A DNA stretch of 64,000 bases, from the NCBI GenBank assembly GCA_002104895.1, contig MCFG01000331.1:1-64000 (forward strand), in the 5' to 3' direction. Position numbers and translations under genes: made by a program. Numbering within the stretch: position 1 is the stretch's first letter; every line of letters starts with the position of its first letter. Under the pieces are notes generated by a model. That model had not been told where the DNA came from, ran no database searches, and saw only the letters and a program-made list of their open reading frames with translations. The stretch is from Anaeromyces robustus (Eukaryota; Neocallimastigomycota; Neocallimastigomycetes; Neocallimastigales; Neocallimastigaceae). Positions 31,363-47,447 of the stretch are shown piece after piece.

Positions 31363-32756
31363 TATTTTATTTTATTTTATTTTATTTTTTCTTTTTTTCT
31401 TTTTTATGTATTTTAAAAATCTAATCTCACAAAATATTATTGGTTTTAATTTTATAAATGTAATTAAATTGTAATATAATTAATAATAAAACATTTTTTT
31501 TTAGTTTAAATATATTTTCAAATTTTATTATTTATAATTTATTTATTTATTTATATATTATTAATTTTTTTATAAAATATAAGCATATATAAATAATATA
31601 TTGATATATGTATGAAAATGATAAAAATAATATATTTCCATTTCAAAACATTTATTAATAAAATCTTCATCCTAAAACAGCATTATAGAATAATCTTAGG
31701 TATTAATTATTAAATAAAATTATATTTATTATATTTTATACATATAAAACTTTTATTTATTTATGTATTAATTAATAATATAATATATAATTACATATAT
31801 TATTAATATAATTAAAATAAAAAAAAACTGTCAAAGTATTTTCATAATAAAAAGTATATATATGGAAATAAAATAATAATAAAATAATTATAATAATAAA
31901 ATAATAATAATATATAATAAAAAAGAATATATAAATATAAATAAACAAATAAATAATAAATAATAAATAATAAATAAATAAATAATAAATAATAAATAAT
32001 AAATAAATAAATAATAAATAATAAATAATAAATAATAAATAAATAAATAATAAATAATAAATAATAAATAAATAAATAATAAATAATAAATAATAAATAA
32101 TAAATATTTAAGTAGGATTATTTAAATGTTGTTATTAATATTTTTAATATTTAGTATTTATTATAATATTATTATTAATATTGTTATTAAAATGACATTA
32201 ATATTTATTAATAAAAAAAAATTTTTATATAAATTTGTTATATAAAAATTTTATTATGACTTATTATGACCATGACTAATGAATACATAGCCAATCTTTG
32301 AAAAAATGATTAATAATATAATAATATAATATAATAATATAATATAATATAATATAATATAATATAATATAATATAATATAATATTATTAATACTAATTA
32401 AATTAGGAAATAATAACAAAAAATGCTAAGTGCTATTAAAAATTATTTATACCACGGTTATTATTATCAATATACTTTGGATAAATAATAATAACAAGGA
32501 TAATCAAAAATTATTATAAATAAATATTATTTTTTATATATTTAATATTTAAATTCAAATTCATATTAGAGATATTAAATATTATTATCAATGTAATAAT
32601 AATACTTAATATCAATATAATTATAAAAATCAATTATAAATACTTAGAGTTAAATATTTATCAATTATTATGCATAAATTATATTTATATTTAAAATATA
32701 ACTTTGCGAAAAACCTTCTTAAATAATAATATTCAATTATAATTTAAGTATTTAAA

Positions 32757-32846
<90 letters not shown>

Positions 32847-32863
32847 TTTATTTTTATTATTAG

Positions 32864-32894
<31 letters not shown>

Positions 32895-32907
32895 CTTTAA
32901 TTATTAC

Positions 32908-32970
<63 letters not shown>
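32757..32970. repeat. (TTA)n trinucleotide array with interruptions
   Basis: More than 200 bp of TTA/ATT units broken by short variants near 32845-32910. Same motif class as the Asn-codon runs in the coding regions, but here no conserved frame surrounds it. Confidence 0.95.
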
Positions 32971-34040
32971 AATTCTTTTTCATAATTTTATAATAAATAT
33001 ATATAAAAAAAAAAAATACTTAAATTATTTAATAATAACTTATTTCCATTCAATGATTCAAAAACTTTTTTTTAACATAGGGCATATTAAACTATTATTT
33101 TATTATATATTATTTTTATATTCGTCAGATAACGTAGAAATAAGTAAGACATGGAATGTAATTCCGATGCATTCATGTGATAATATATATATTAAGTCTA
33201 TATGTAAAAAAAAGTCAGATAATTAAATTTTATTTTATATGTTATTTCAAATGTTAGTAGAATTTTTTTTTTTAAAGAAAAAAAAAAAGGATAAATAAAC
33301 ACTTTTTGAAAATATATTAATTAATAAAGTTATTGTTTATTAATATTGTTGGAATGTGCTTAACTTTAATAACTTTTATAAAAAAAAAATAAAAAAATAT
33401 AAAATTAGCTTTAAATTATCATAATTATTTTAAAATTAACACGATTAGATTTTCTAAAAAAAAAAAAATCAAAATTAAGAAATTAAAGTGTCTTAACTTG
33501 TTTATTTTTGATCTTAAACTAAAATATAATTTATATAATTAAATAAAACAAAATAAAATAAAATAAAATAAAATAAAATAAAATAAAATAAAACAAAATA
33601 AAATTGACAATGACCATTAACAATTAATAGTTAATAATGAAAAGGTTTATTATATTTAAATAAAGCTGTTTCATATTTTTTATTATATCTATTAATTATA
33701 ATAAGTTTGATTTCTATTGTAAATAAAATGATAATGGTGCATAAAGCAGATAATGATAAAAAACTATAACCATATAGATATTTATATATTTATATTTAAA
33801 ATAGAATTTCATTATGAAAAGGACTAAAATTTTAAAATAAATTTAGCTAAATACAGGAATAGTTTTATTTTTTTTTTTTCTAATTTATGTAGGTTAGATT
33901 ATTTTATTTTGATAAATTAACAATATTTTAGATGGCAGTTGTTTTAAATATTAGATTTTGATAATTTGATATATTATTAATTAATATATATAGAAATTTA
34001 GTCTTTTTCTGTAGAATATACAAGTAATAATCATAGAAAA

Positions 34041-34087
<47 letters not shown>

Positions 34088-34141
34088 ATGATAAATAAAA
34101 AATGAATAAAATATATTAAAATTTATAACAATTATATATAT

Positions 34142-34357
<216 letters not shown>

Positions 34358-35090
34358 CAATAATTCAGTTTTTATAATTTTTATTATTTAATATTTTCTG
34401 TATTATTTGTTATTATTTTTTATTATATGATATTTTAAATAATATATTTTATATTTTTTTTTTTTATAATTGTTTACAATTTATAGTATTTTATTATTAA
34501 ATGAATTTTTTTATTTTTAATTAATATTAAATAGAAAGGATGAATATTTACAAATTATATTAACAAAAATATATAATAAATATAAATTATGAATAAATAG
34601 AAAAAAAAAAAGATTAAAATAATTATGTTTGTGTTATTTTTTTTTTTTCTGAATTAGATATAAATAAAAATATTTTTTATTATAAAAGAACAAGAATAAA
34701 TTTTAATGAATTAATAATAGATTTAAATTATGATAAATTAGAAATTCGTATTAATAATTTAATGAATATATTTATATATTTGTGTATATGGTTATATATT
34801 TGTATATATGGATTTGTGTAGTGTATAATTTATATATTTTACGTTTTGTATTAAAATTTTGATAAAAATGATATGAATTATTTTTTATATAACTTTAACA
34901 AGAATAATAAATATATATATATTATTTTAAAGTGATGTTTGAAATTTTAAAGATTGAAAGTGAATATATTTTATTTAACAAATATAATGATAATGATAAT
35001 GATATATTTCATATATATATGTTATAAAAAGAATGAATGGATAATCCAAAAAATAAAAATTTTCTATTGTTTGTTTATTGTTTATCCTCT

Positions 35091-35766
35091 TTAATATTCG
35101 TGTTCTGTCATTATTGAAAAAAATTCTTGTTCATTAACTATATTTTTATTACCATAAAAAAATTATTTTATGTTAATGAATATACATAAATAATAATTGA
35201 AATATAATAATAATAGTATATATTTATAATAATATATAATAATAATATATAATAGTAATAATGATAATAATAATTGTATTCATATTAGAAAAGAAGATAT
35301 AATAAAATCATTAAATAATTTGTAAAATATATTTTAAATTGGAATAATAATATATCATATTTATGTATTGAATAAATAATAATTACTTTCACCATCTTGG
35401 TCTAAATCAAATTCATCAATCATTGCTTGCAATTCTTCATCATCTAAATTTTCTCCTATTTCTTTAGCTATTTTTTTTAAATTTTTTAATGAAATCTTTC
35501 CTGTATTATCTTCATCAAATAAATGGAATGCTTTTTTCATTTCTTCCATTGGGTCTCTTTCAAGAATACGTTCTACCACTGTATTATTATTATTATTTTT
35601 TATTTTTCATTAATTTTAAACAAATTTTATAAAAGAATTTTTTGATAACAAATAATTTATATTATATTGGTTAAATTGATTTATAATTAATAATTATTCA
35701 ATTGAGTTATAGAAATATAATATTTTAATAATATATAATATAATATATAGTATATAATATATCATA

Positions 35767-35825
<59 letters not shown>

Positions 35826-36337
35826 TAATTATATTTAATAATGTATAAATATAAGTATAAATATAAATATAAATATATATAATTTATGGAAGTGTGATAT
35901 CCTTTTTTTTTTTCTTTTTTTTTTTTAATAAAATTTGAAAATTTTATACATACTGATTTTATAAAAATCATCATATTCAATTAATCCTTTTCCATTTTTA
36001 TCATGTTCTCTTAATATTTTTAACACTTCAGATTTTTTTACTTCAAAACCTAATGCACGCATAGCAACCTAAGTTTTATAATTAATATAAATATTTATAT
36101 TATAGAAATAAATAGAAAAAAAGGAAAATATAAATTAATTTTTCTGTGAATTTGATGTTCATTTTTTTATTGATGAATTATTCATTTTCTACTTTTTATT
36201 ACTTTTAATTCATGATAATCTAAAGCAGAATCTTTATCTGTATCAAAAAGTTCAAAAGCTTCTTTTATTTCAAGTTTTTGTTCTTCAGTTGGTTCTTGTC
36301 TAAAATTACGTAATTTTTGTTTATATAAAATAGACAT
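35091..36337 (-). CDS. Centrin (four EF-hand calcium-binding protein, Cdc31 family)
   Basis: Centrins are calmodulin-like proteins of basal bodies, spindle poles and the nuclear pore-linked mRNA export complex. On the minus strand the start is at 36337 ([20 protein letters not shown]). The EF-hand loops read [36 protein letters not shown] and, across the last intron, DLDQDGEINEQE. The helices [30 protein letters not shown] and [21 protein letters not shown] are typical of centrin rather than calmodulin. The final exon (35137-35091) supplies [14 protein letters not shown] and the stop. Exons are approximately 36337-36205, 36070-35955, 35578-35391 and 35137-35091. The first loop is atypical (S at its sixth position where Gly is usual). 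A flagellum-linked role suits a zoosporic fungus. Confidence 0.92.
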
Positions 36338-36944
36338 TTTTCTTTTTCTTCTTCAAAAAAAATTTTTATATTATTTTATTAAAAAAAACTTTATATAAAG
36401 TATTATATCAACTGGAAAGGAAAGTATGAAGATATTAAATATTATATAATTTTTAATTTTTTTTTTAATTAATAATTTTTTTAAAATATTAAATTTTTAT
36501 TAAATTTAAAATATAAAAAATTTTTTTAATAAAGTAGTCATTAAATATTTTAATAATATTTATACTATAATTAATTACTAATCCGTTGTAATCTTATTTT
36601 TGAATAAATTATTATTATTATTATCACTTATTTTTTTAAAGAGTAATTTTATTATATTCAAATGTTATGAATAAGTTGGTATATTTAAAATATGTAATTA
36701 TTAATTAAAAAAGATAATATATAAATAAATATATTCTTAAAAAAAAAAAAAACAACATATTTCAAAGATAGTAATAAGTAACACATATAATATTTTAATT
36801 AAAACATTTTATTTATTATCATTATTATCATTTTTTTTTACAGTATTTATTCATTTTTATTTACATTCTATAAACATATTTTTGATTTTAATAATATATA
36901 TTATATTATTATTAATATATTGTTTTATTTTTTATTCTTTCTTT

Positions 36945-38141
36945 TTATTTTAATAAGTAAAGATGAAAACGTTCAAATAAATCTTTAACATAAGCATAAG
37001 CTTCAGTTTGATGATCAAATGTTACAGAAATATCAGATTCTAATTGACGTCGAATATCATAATAATGAATATTATTTAATTTTTCATTAGCTAAGGTCAT
37101 AAAGGCATTCATTTCTAATTGATATATTTCTTGATATTCTAATATTTCAGTTAATACATTATTTAATAATTCAGCCATTAATATTGTTTTATAAGATGAT
37201 GGTTGATTTGGTGAATTATACCTTTCAATACAATATTGATAAAGTTTATAATCAATAATGGCTCTCCTACCATAAAATTGACTAACGGCATCTAAGTCTT
37301 TTTCATTTGATGTTGATGTTGATGATGTAGGTATTAATTTCATAGAGTTTTCATTGGTATCTAAATAGGGTACTTTTTGAATGGAAAGAAGATGTCTTTG
37401 ATTTTCTAAATTTTGGTATATATAATAATTTTTTGGATGAAAAAGTTTTTCTTGTTCTTGTAACAAATTTTTCAATAATAATTCTTGGTCCTCTATATAT
37501 ATTATATTATATAATATAATATAATTATTATTAGAAACAAAAAAATAATTAATATTAATTATAAATTTAATGATTTTTAGTTAAAAATATAATATTATTA
37601 TGAACCTATAGTCATGGTTTGGGGTAAATGATCAATTTTATCAATTATAGATTTAACAGTATCTTCTATTTCTGGTGAAAGTGATTTTTGACATTTAGGA
37701 CATGGATTAAACTCGACTTTGTATAGAACATAAAAAATCCAATAAAATTAAATTAAATTAAATAAATAAATAAATAAATAATTTTTTTTATAACAATATT
37801 TTATTTCATTATTCATAAAAGATAATTACCATGACTTATATATCCATCACAATCTTTTGTTTGACATTTAATTCCTTCTGCTGGATCTAAATAAAATTTA
37901 TCCTTAATTTTATTTTATTTTATTTATTTGTTATTATTATAATATTAAGTAATTTTGTTAATATTATTATTAAGTAATAATTATTTAATGATATAATCAA
38001 ATGAAATATATAATTTTTTTTTTTTTTATTTTACCTTGTATTTTAAACATCTTTCACATTGACAAGTAAAGTAATAAATTTTATTTAAATATTCATGTCT
38101 CATTCTACAGGTATCATATATTGAGCAATAATTTATGGTAA

Positions 38142-38192
<51 letters not shown>

Positions 38193-39992
38193 TAGGTATT
38201 ATTTATTTATTAAATTATAATATATTATTTTTATTATTTTTTAAGAAAAATGGAAATATGATGTTAGTACAGTATATTATATATTATATATATAAGTTAT
38301 AATGAAATAAGAAATATAATTTATATACTTCTTCATCTTTTTCAATATTTTGAATAGATTTTAAGTAAACGGTATTTCCTCTAAAATATATTGTACAATT
38401 TGGATTGCAATCATGGTTAATATTGGATAATTGAAGAAATAGTCCTAAATATATATATATATATATATAATATATTTTAATAAAAGAAATATTAAAAGTG
38501 ATATTAATAATTATAAGTATATTTTCATATATATAAATATATTTATTAAATTAATATTTTAACATTCATAATATTTACCACTGGCATAATAATTTAAGTA
38601 ACCATCAAATATACCCAAAACATTACAATTTACCTAAAATTTTATTATAAATGTACAAAGATATATTATAAATATTTAATTTTCCCTGTTGTATTTATAT
38701 TATTTTATTATGTATAAAATTATTTTACTTTAATAATTTTTTCTATGAATGAATCAAGACTTCCTTGGTATCCTGAAAAAAATTTTTCTGCTGAAGCATA
38801 TTCTTTCATATCATCAGAAATTTCTCCTTTATTATTGTTAAGATATTCTTGTCGGTCTTATTTTAATTATATATATATATATATATGTAATAGTTTTTTT
38901 TTTTTATAATTAAACATATAAATTAGTATTATTAATATTTATATTATTTCTATTTATGTATTTATTTATATACTATTTATATAATATATAATAATAATAA
39001 TAATAATAATAATTAGTAATAAAATATACAAAATGATATTTACGGTCAATTAATTCATTAAATAGTTTTTCATTCTTTATGTATGAATAATTATATTAGA
39101 TATTGATGTATATATTTATCATATTTATCATATTATAATGTTTTATATATAAACGATATTAATAAAAGATTTTTTTAATTAAATTGAATTATTTCTTTAT
39201 AAATTTTAAAATAGTTTACATTAGGATCTTCATTAATTTTTAAAAGTATTTGATTCATTAAACGACAATGATTAATTGCAGATTTCGGATGTTCTTTAAT
39301 AAATTTACATTCAGATTTATGATATTTAAATGCTTTTTTCTGACATTCCTTTTAATTTTATGTATATAATAAATTATTTTTTATTGAAAAAAAAAAAAAA
39401 AAAAAGAATTTTATTATTTAATTTCATTTTCATTTTTTTTTTTTTTAATTATTAAAATATAATTAAAAAAAAAAAAAAATTAGTATTTAACTTAAAATTC
39501 ATTTACTTATAAATATATAGTAATTACCCTTGAACAATAATATGAACTATGGCAACCTGCACAACGATAAAGTTTGGTTTTTTTAATTTGGTAACAATAA
39601 TTACAATATTTATCAAGATATTCTTTTTCAATGTTTGAAGCTAATGCTTTTTCAGTTAATAATAATGTTCCTTTATTATATTTTCAATAACAATTACAAT
39701 AATAATAACAATAATAATAAAAAAAGATAAAGAAAAAGAATAAGAAGAAAACTATTATTAGTAATTATATAGTATTTTTTATTTGTATTACTACTTTTTT
39801 TTTAAATTATTAATTAATTTGTATTATATTAATTATTATCATTTATTATTATTATTATTTTTTTTTTTCATGTTTATTTAAATATATTATACCTTTTTTT
39901 ATATTTGTTAAAGCAACAACTTTTCTTCTTTTTGTATTTGACTTTTTAATAGAAAGTTTTTCATTTATATTTCTTATAATAGAATCATCCAT
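36945..39992 (-). CDS. SMYD-family lysine methyltransferase (SET domain split by MYND zinc finger)
   Basis: Eleven short exons on the minus strand can be joined in frame. They give an N-terminal SET segment (TKRRKVVALTNIKKGTLLLTE), a MYND finger (CNYCYQIKKTKLYRCAGC, then YYCSREC, then HKSEC), an intermediate helical part, the SET core with LSNINHDCNPNCTIYF and ITINYCSIYD, and a post-SET cluster (FTCQCERCLKY, then CQTKDCDGYI and PCPKCQ). The last exon (about 37492-36945) is a helical C-terminal region. NHDCNPN corresponds to the NHSCxPN motif that binds S-adenosylmethionine. SMYD enzymes methylate histones or cytosolic proteins; the substrate here cannot be assigned. It sits about 600 bp upstream of the centrin gene, on the same strand. 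Confidence 0.9.
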
Positions 39993-40819
39993 TTTAAAAT
40001 AAATCCTTTCTTATTTTTTTTTTTTTATTTTTTATTTTTTATATTTTAATAAGAAATTTGAAATATCAATTGTAATTTTTTTAATTTATATTATTATAAT
40101 AATTTTAATAAGAAAAATGGATCATCATTGATTGAAAATTTCAAAATATTTTAATTAATTTTTACATCAAAAATTTAAAAAAGAAAAAAAAAAAAAAAAA
40201 CACTTGTGTAACATTGTCATAAAAAAATAAGATCTATACCAAAAAATCCATACAAAAGAGTTTTTAAGTATAATTTTCTATAAAACTGTTTATGTTACTT
40301 GAAAAGTTTTATTTTAATAGTTTATTTTTTTTATTTAAAAAATAATTTAAACTTTTAAAATATAAATTATTAAAAAGAAAAAATACATTCATTTTATAAA
40401 TAAGTTATAATTATATATATTATAATTATATCATAATATTAATATTTTTATTTTTTTTTTTTATTTTTTTTTTTTTTTATAAAAATATAGCATATTCAAA
40501 TAATTCTATTTAAATAATAGTTTTTTGATGATAGTATTAATTTTTTTTTCTTGAGAAAAGATTATTTATATTATATATAAATTTTATATATTATCCATAT
40601 CACAATATTTTAGATTTTATTATATGGAATCATTTTAATATTTTGATAATTCTTTATCAATTAATCTATTTAAAATTAATTATAAATTTAAAAATAAATA
40701 ATTATGATATATATTAGATTTAATTATAGTATTTTATACATAAAATTATATATATTATATATATGAAATGAGAAAAGTAATAATATATATATATATATTA
40801 CATTTTTAATATTTAATGC

Positions 40820-42831
40820 TTACATTATTTCATTTTGATAATATTTTATTTGAGAAGATATAAATTGAAGAAAATTTTTACTGGAAAAATTATCATTAAG
40901 ATTATCATTATTTTTAATAGTTGTATTCATCCAATTTTGTTCACCATTATGTTTATTGTTAATGTCATCAGTATTAGAATCATTTGAAGAATGATGATTA
41001 TTTAACTTATTATTATTATTAGAATTAATTACTTTATGTTCTTTATTTGTTATACATTCTAATGAATTCTCCTTTGAATTTATAGGTTGATTTGTTGATA
41101 CTTTATTATTATCATAATTATCATTAATACTATTATTAGTCATGCTATTTAAATTATTTTCTTGGATAGATTTTTCATTTATTTCTTCTTTAGAAGTTTT
41201 ATTAAATTCTTGTTTTTGATTCAAATTTTTTCCTGGATTTTCGCTTTTTTTATTTATATCATTAACTATATTATTAATAGATGGTGATACTGTCTTGGAA
41301 TTTATATCGATATTGGTTTTCTCCAAAATATTATTATTGTAATTATCATTATTTTTATTATTTTTATTATTGTTATTATCATTTTTCATATTAACATTTA
41401 CTAAAGAAATATTATTAAAGGATAATGAATAAAAATCACTTTTTTCCATAGATTGATTACTTAAGATTCTATTTTTTTGATCAATATTATTTTTTATATC
41501 TATTTTTTCTTTATTAGTTATATTTAAAAAATCATTTTGATTAATGATATTATGAATACTAGTTACTATTTCATTTATATCTGTATATTCCTTATCAAAA
41601 TAAAATTTTATATCATTTTCACTTTTTGAATATTTTTTATCTTTAATAATTTCATTTTTTTCATTAAATTTTATACATGATAAATTATCTATGAATTGTT
41701 GTTTTGTTTTATTATTATCATTATTAGAATATTGTTTACTTTTAACAATATTGTTAGTTGTAATACAATCAGTTTTAACATCATCATTATTGATTGAATT
41801 TTCATTATCAATAGGGTTAATATTACTGTTTGTAGTACTTCCATCTCTTTTTTCAATAATATTTTTTTCTTCATTAATATTTCTTTCATCAGTATCTTTT
41901 TCTTCATTATTTCTTTCATTAATATTTCTTTCATTAGTTTCTCTTTCTTCATTATTTCTTTCATTAATATTTCTCTCATCAGCATCTCTTTCATCAGTAT
42001 CACTTTCATTAATATTTCTTTCATTAGTATCTCTTTCTTCATTATTTCTTTCATCAATATTTCTTTCATCAATATTTCTTTCATTAATATTTCTTTCATT
42101 AATATTTCTTTCATTAATATTTCTTTCATTAATATTTCTTTCATTAATATTTCTTTCATTAATATTTCTTTCATTAATATTTCTTTCATCAATATTTCTT
42201 TCATCAATATTTCTTTCATCAATATTTCTTTCATCAATATTTCTTTCATCAATATTTCTTTCATCAATATTTCTTTCATCAATATTTCTTTCATCAGTAT
42301 CTCTTTCATTAATATTTCTTTCATTAATATTTCTTTCATTAGTATCTCTTTCATCAATATTTCTTTCATCAATATTTTTTTCATCATTATTCTTATTTAT
42401 TTTATCTTCTTCATTTAAAATATATTTATTGTTTTTATTGGGTTTTGTGTTAGAATTTATAGTACTTTTACTATCTATAGCTGTGAAATATTCATTTTGA
42501 TCACTTTCATTATTATCGTTACTTTTATTATTTTTGGTAGTTTTTTCATTTACATCATATCTATTTGGATTATTTTTGATAATATTATTATTTTCATTAT
42601 TATTATTCATATTAGTAGTATTACTACTACAATTATTACTATTTTGTTTATTGTGATTTGAAATACTGCTTTTTTCATTTAAATTAAGAGATACTTTACT
42701 ACTATTCATTATTGTTTTTTTTAAATTTATATTATCATTATCTTCATTAATAACAGTTGTAGAATGATTATTATTATTATTATTATTTTTATCTGAATTG
42801 TTCTGTTGGTTATCTTCATTATTTAGAATTA

Positions 42832-42868
<37 letters not shown>

Positions 42869-45800
42869 TTCATTATGTAAATGTTGTTTTATATCTTCAC
42901 TACTAGTTATTTTATAATTATTATCATTATTCTCATTAGATGAATTTGAAAATTTTATTAATTTTATTATATTACTAGTAGTAAAACTATTAATACTATT
43001 ACATTCACTTTTAGATGAATTACTTTTATTTATTTTATTTTCATATTTATTCATATTATTGCTATTATTATCAGATTTATTACATTTATCTTTACTATTT
43101 GTTGTAATGTCATCATCGATAAAGAAACTTTCATAAGTATTACTATTATTATCGGAAGGTACTATATTATTATTATTATTATTATTATTATTTTTATAAT
43201 CATTGATATTACTATCAATTTTTGAATTTAATGAAGTATCTGATTTTAAATTTCTATTTTTACTGTCAGGATTATTTAAATTCATATTATTTTCGTTTAT
43301 AACAGTTTTTGATTTATTAATGATGTCAATGTTATTTATAATATTTGTTGTAATGTCATCATCGATAAAGAAACTTTCATAAGTATTACTATTATTATCG
43401 GAAGGTACTATATTATTATTATTATTATTATTATTTTTATAATCATTGATATTACTATCAATTTTTGAATTTAATGAAGTATCTGATTTTAAATTTCTAT
43501 TTTTACTGTCAGGATTATTTAAATTCATATTATTTTCGTTTATAACAGTTTTTGATTTATTAGTGATGTCAATGTTATTTATAATATTATTTATATTATT
43601 ATTATTATTGATATTATTATTTTGTTTGATATTTTCTTCTTCATTCTCAATCATATAGCAATCAAAAATATCATTAATAATTACATTTTCATTTTCATTT
43701 TCATTTTTATTTATTTTATTATTAATTATTTCAATATCTTCATTATTATCTTTATTCATAATATTTTTTAATGATTGATTTTCATTGGAATCTTCATTTT
43801 CTATTTCTTTATTAAATATATTTATAATATTTTTATTATTTAATGAATTATTACTTAATTTTTTTATATTATCTTTTTCAATTTTTTGAATATTAACATC
43901 ATTATTGTTACCGTTATCTTTATCATTATCCTTATTATTATTTTTATTAACTATGTATTCTTCATATATTTTTTGAATAATATTATTTTTTTCATTTTCA
44001 TTTAATGATAATGTTGTATTGTTAAGTTTATCATCCATATCCATATCAAGATCTTTTAAATATTTTTCTTTAATAGCTAATAAGCGATCAATATTTGAAA
44101 GTGTATTTTCTAAAGAATTATTAATATTACTTTTATTAGTTTTATTACTATTAAGATTTCTATTTTCTATATCTTCTTGGTAATTATTATTATTGTTTGA
44201 TATTAAACTATTAGGTTGATTAATTAATACAGTAGATTCATGATTATTATTATTATTATCGTTATTATCATCATCAGTTAAAAAAACAGAAACTATGTCT
44301 ACATTTTCAATATTTTCAGTATTTATTTTATTATTAGATGATTTTGGTAAATTATCACAGGTATTTATTTCTGTTTCATTTAACAATACATATTCTATTT
44401 CATTTTTATTTATATTATTAATTATATTTTTTGTATTTGTATTTTTATTCATGCTCTTTTCATCCTTTGCTTTTTTATTACTACTTTTTGAAGAATTATA
44501 AATATAATTGTTATTATCTTCTTTATTAATATTCATATTATTATTTAGTTTTTCATAATCATTACTTTTAGTTTTTCTATTTTCATTTAATGAGTTAACT
44601 AGAGATTCTTTTGAAAGAGATAACCTATTTAAATCCATTAAATCTGAATGGTTATTATAAATATTGGAGGAAGAATCTGCTAATTTAAACATAGAAAGCT
44701 TATTATTATTTTTTAATGGTAAATCTAATCCATTTAGATATTTATCGCTAATATATTTAGTTCTTATATTTAATTCTCTTCTTTTAGCTTTTAGTTTATA
44801 TTCAAAATCATCATCATCATTATCTCCAAATATATTTATATTATTAATATTATTAATATTATCATTACCATTATCACTATTTGTATTACTATTACTGTTA
44901 TTATCATCATTATTATAGCTATCATTCATTTTTTTTGTATCAATTTGCTTTTCAAATTCTTCATCAATATCATATCTATATGTTATGTAAGTAATATAGA
45001 AAAGGAATAATTATTATTAATGAAAAAAAAAATAATGAAGTTATTTGTTAATTATTTTATTATTCTAATATAATATAAATTATATAAATATACTTTTTTC
45101 TTAAACGTTTTAAAGTTTCTTCAACATCAGTTTGATTTTTTTGTTCAATGTGATTAATATTATTATTGATTCTAGATAAAATACTAATATTAAATAAATT
45201 AAATAAATTAATATTAGTATTGCATATTAAATAGTACTAATAAAATTATAATTTATTAGATTTAACAAATATGTTAACAACTTACTTATTGATATAACTT
45301 GACTTTAAATTATAATTAATATTTATTAAAGATTTTATGTTAATAGATATATATAATATATTTATGTTATTATTTTTATGATTATTATTAAAAAAAGATA
45401 TTAAAATATATTAATATAGAAAATTTATTTTTATTTAAATGATTAATACTTACATTATTGGCAATAACACTATCAGATATAGAATGATGTAAATCATTAT
45501 AATTAAATAATGAATATTTATTTTTAATACGACTAATTTCGTTATTTTCTTTATAATTATTAAATTTAATTTCTAAATTTAATTTTTTATTAGAATTAAA
45601 TGAAAGTTCAGAATTATAATTGAATGGGGGTTGATTTCTATGAAAAAATTTTATATTCCTATCATCATCATTATCATCATCATTATTAATATTCATATTA
45701 TTATTATTATTTTTCTTTTTATTCATTTTATTATTTGAATCTGATAATACAGATAAGGACAAATTTTTATATTTATCTAACAATGATTTCCTATTATTTT

Positions 45801-47408
45801 CTCCCTTTTTTTTCTTTGTTATTTTTATTAATGTTGACAAGGAACGATAATATTGATGTGGATCATTAGGGTATTGATGATAATTGTTTTGATGCAGATG
45901 CCGATATTGTTGTTGATGACCATGCTGATGATGATAATGAAATTGATCTTCATTTAATGTATAATTATTTCTATTATAAAAATGTTCTTTTTTATTTTTA
46001 TTAGATGTAATAGAAGTATTACTATCAATACTACTATTATTACTACTATTACTATTATTTATGTAATAATTATTTTTAACTTTTTTATTATTAATTTTGG
46101 TGTTATTTATATTTAAATTTCTATCTTCATTATTTTCTTTTTCTTGCTCATCTTCATTATTGTTTTCTTTTTCTAGTTCATCATCATTATTACTATTATT
46201 ACTACTTTGTTTAGTGTGATTATCACTCATTTTCATAATATTTTCACTATCTAATGAAAATTCTGATGAATTATTAAAAATATATGAAGAGGATGTTGAA
46301 TTGGATCTGGGAATAGAATAAGAATTATGATTATTATTAAAAAATGGTAAAGAATTTTCATCATTTTCATCATTAATTATTTTTTTTTCATTTATAGTGG
46401 TATTAGATGATTGAGAACTATTACTATTACTTCTAGATATTATATTAGAAGAAGAAGATGAAGAAGAAGATGGAGTTGTAGTTTTAGGAATGAATGATGA
46501 TACATATGATTGAGATAAAGATACAGAAGATGTTAAATTAATATCATTTTCAGTTTCAATTCCACTTTCAGTTTTACTTTCATTTTCACCTTCATTTTGA
46601 CTTTCATTTTCAATTTCATTTTCACTTTCATTTTCATACTTATAATCATTAATATTATTATTTTTCTCTATTTCAAAATCTGATTTATTTTTAACTTTAT
46701 ATTTTTTATTTCCTTCATTATTATTATTAATATCATTATCATTTTTATATTTTAAATGCTGAGTACGTGAAAATTTTGAGATTGGAATAAAAGATAAAGA
46801 TTTATTTTTTTTTAAAAGTGTTGAATTTTTACTCGTTGTATTATTATTACTATGTTTTATTACATATATTAAATTATTTTCACTTTTGTTTTTCTTAAAA
46901 ATTTTTGACGTTATTGGTAAATCATTCTCATTCTCATTATTATTATTATTATTATTATTACTATTATTATTATTATTATTATTTATACTTTTTAATTTTT
47001 TTTGAGTAGGTTTACCTAATGGACCACTTAATAAATCTTCTAAAAGTGGATTAAGATTTGTACTTGAAGAAGATGATTTTAATTTCATTTTCTTTTTTTT
47101 ATTATTTTTTTCATTTTTTGTATCATGATTATTTTGATTGCCTTTATTTTTCTTTATATTAAAAGGTAAATTCTCTAGTGAAGATGAAGAATTCTTTTTT
47201 ACTGAATAATTCCAAACATTTTGTTTCTCTTCTGTAATTCTAGATATTTTATCAAATTTTAAATGAATTTCATCATTATCTGATGATGATGAGGAAATTG
47301 TACTAGTTCTCTATTTTTTTTAATAATATATATATATATATAAAGGTATTTTTAATTTTTTTAATAAATATATTAATATTTGATACGATTTATTTTAAAT
47401 CAATTTTA

Positions 47409-47447
<39 letters not shown>

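Noticed and set aside
35091-36337. Calmodulin
   Set aside because: The Arg/Lys-rich N-terminal extension and the motifs [10 protein letters not shown] and [21 protein letters not shown] are centrin-like.
41689-42500. Long ORFs overlapping the Asn-rich gene in another minus frame and on the plus strand
   Set aside because: They exist only because the 15-bp repeat has no stops in those frames; kept as an observation, not as genes.
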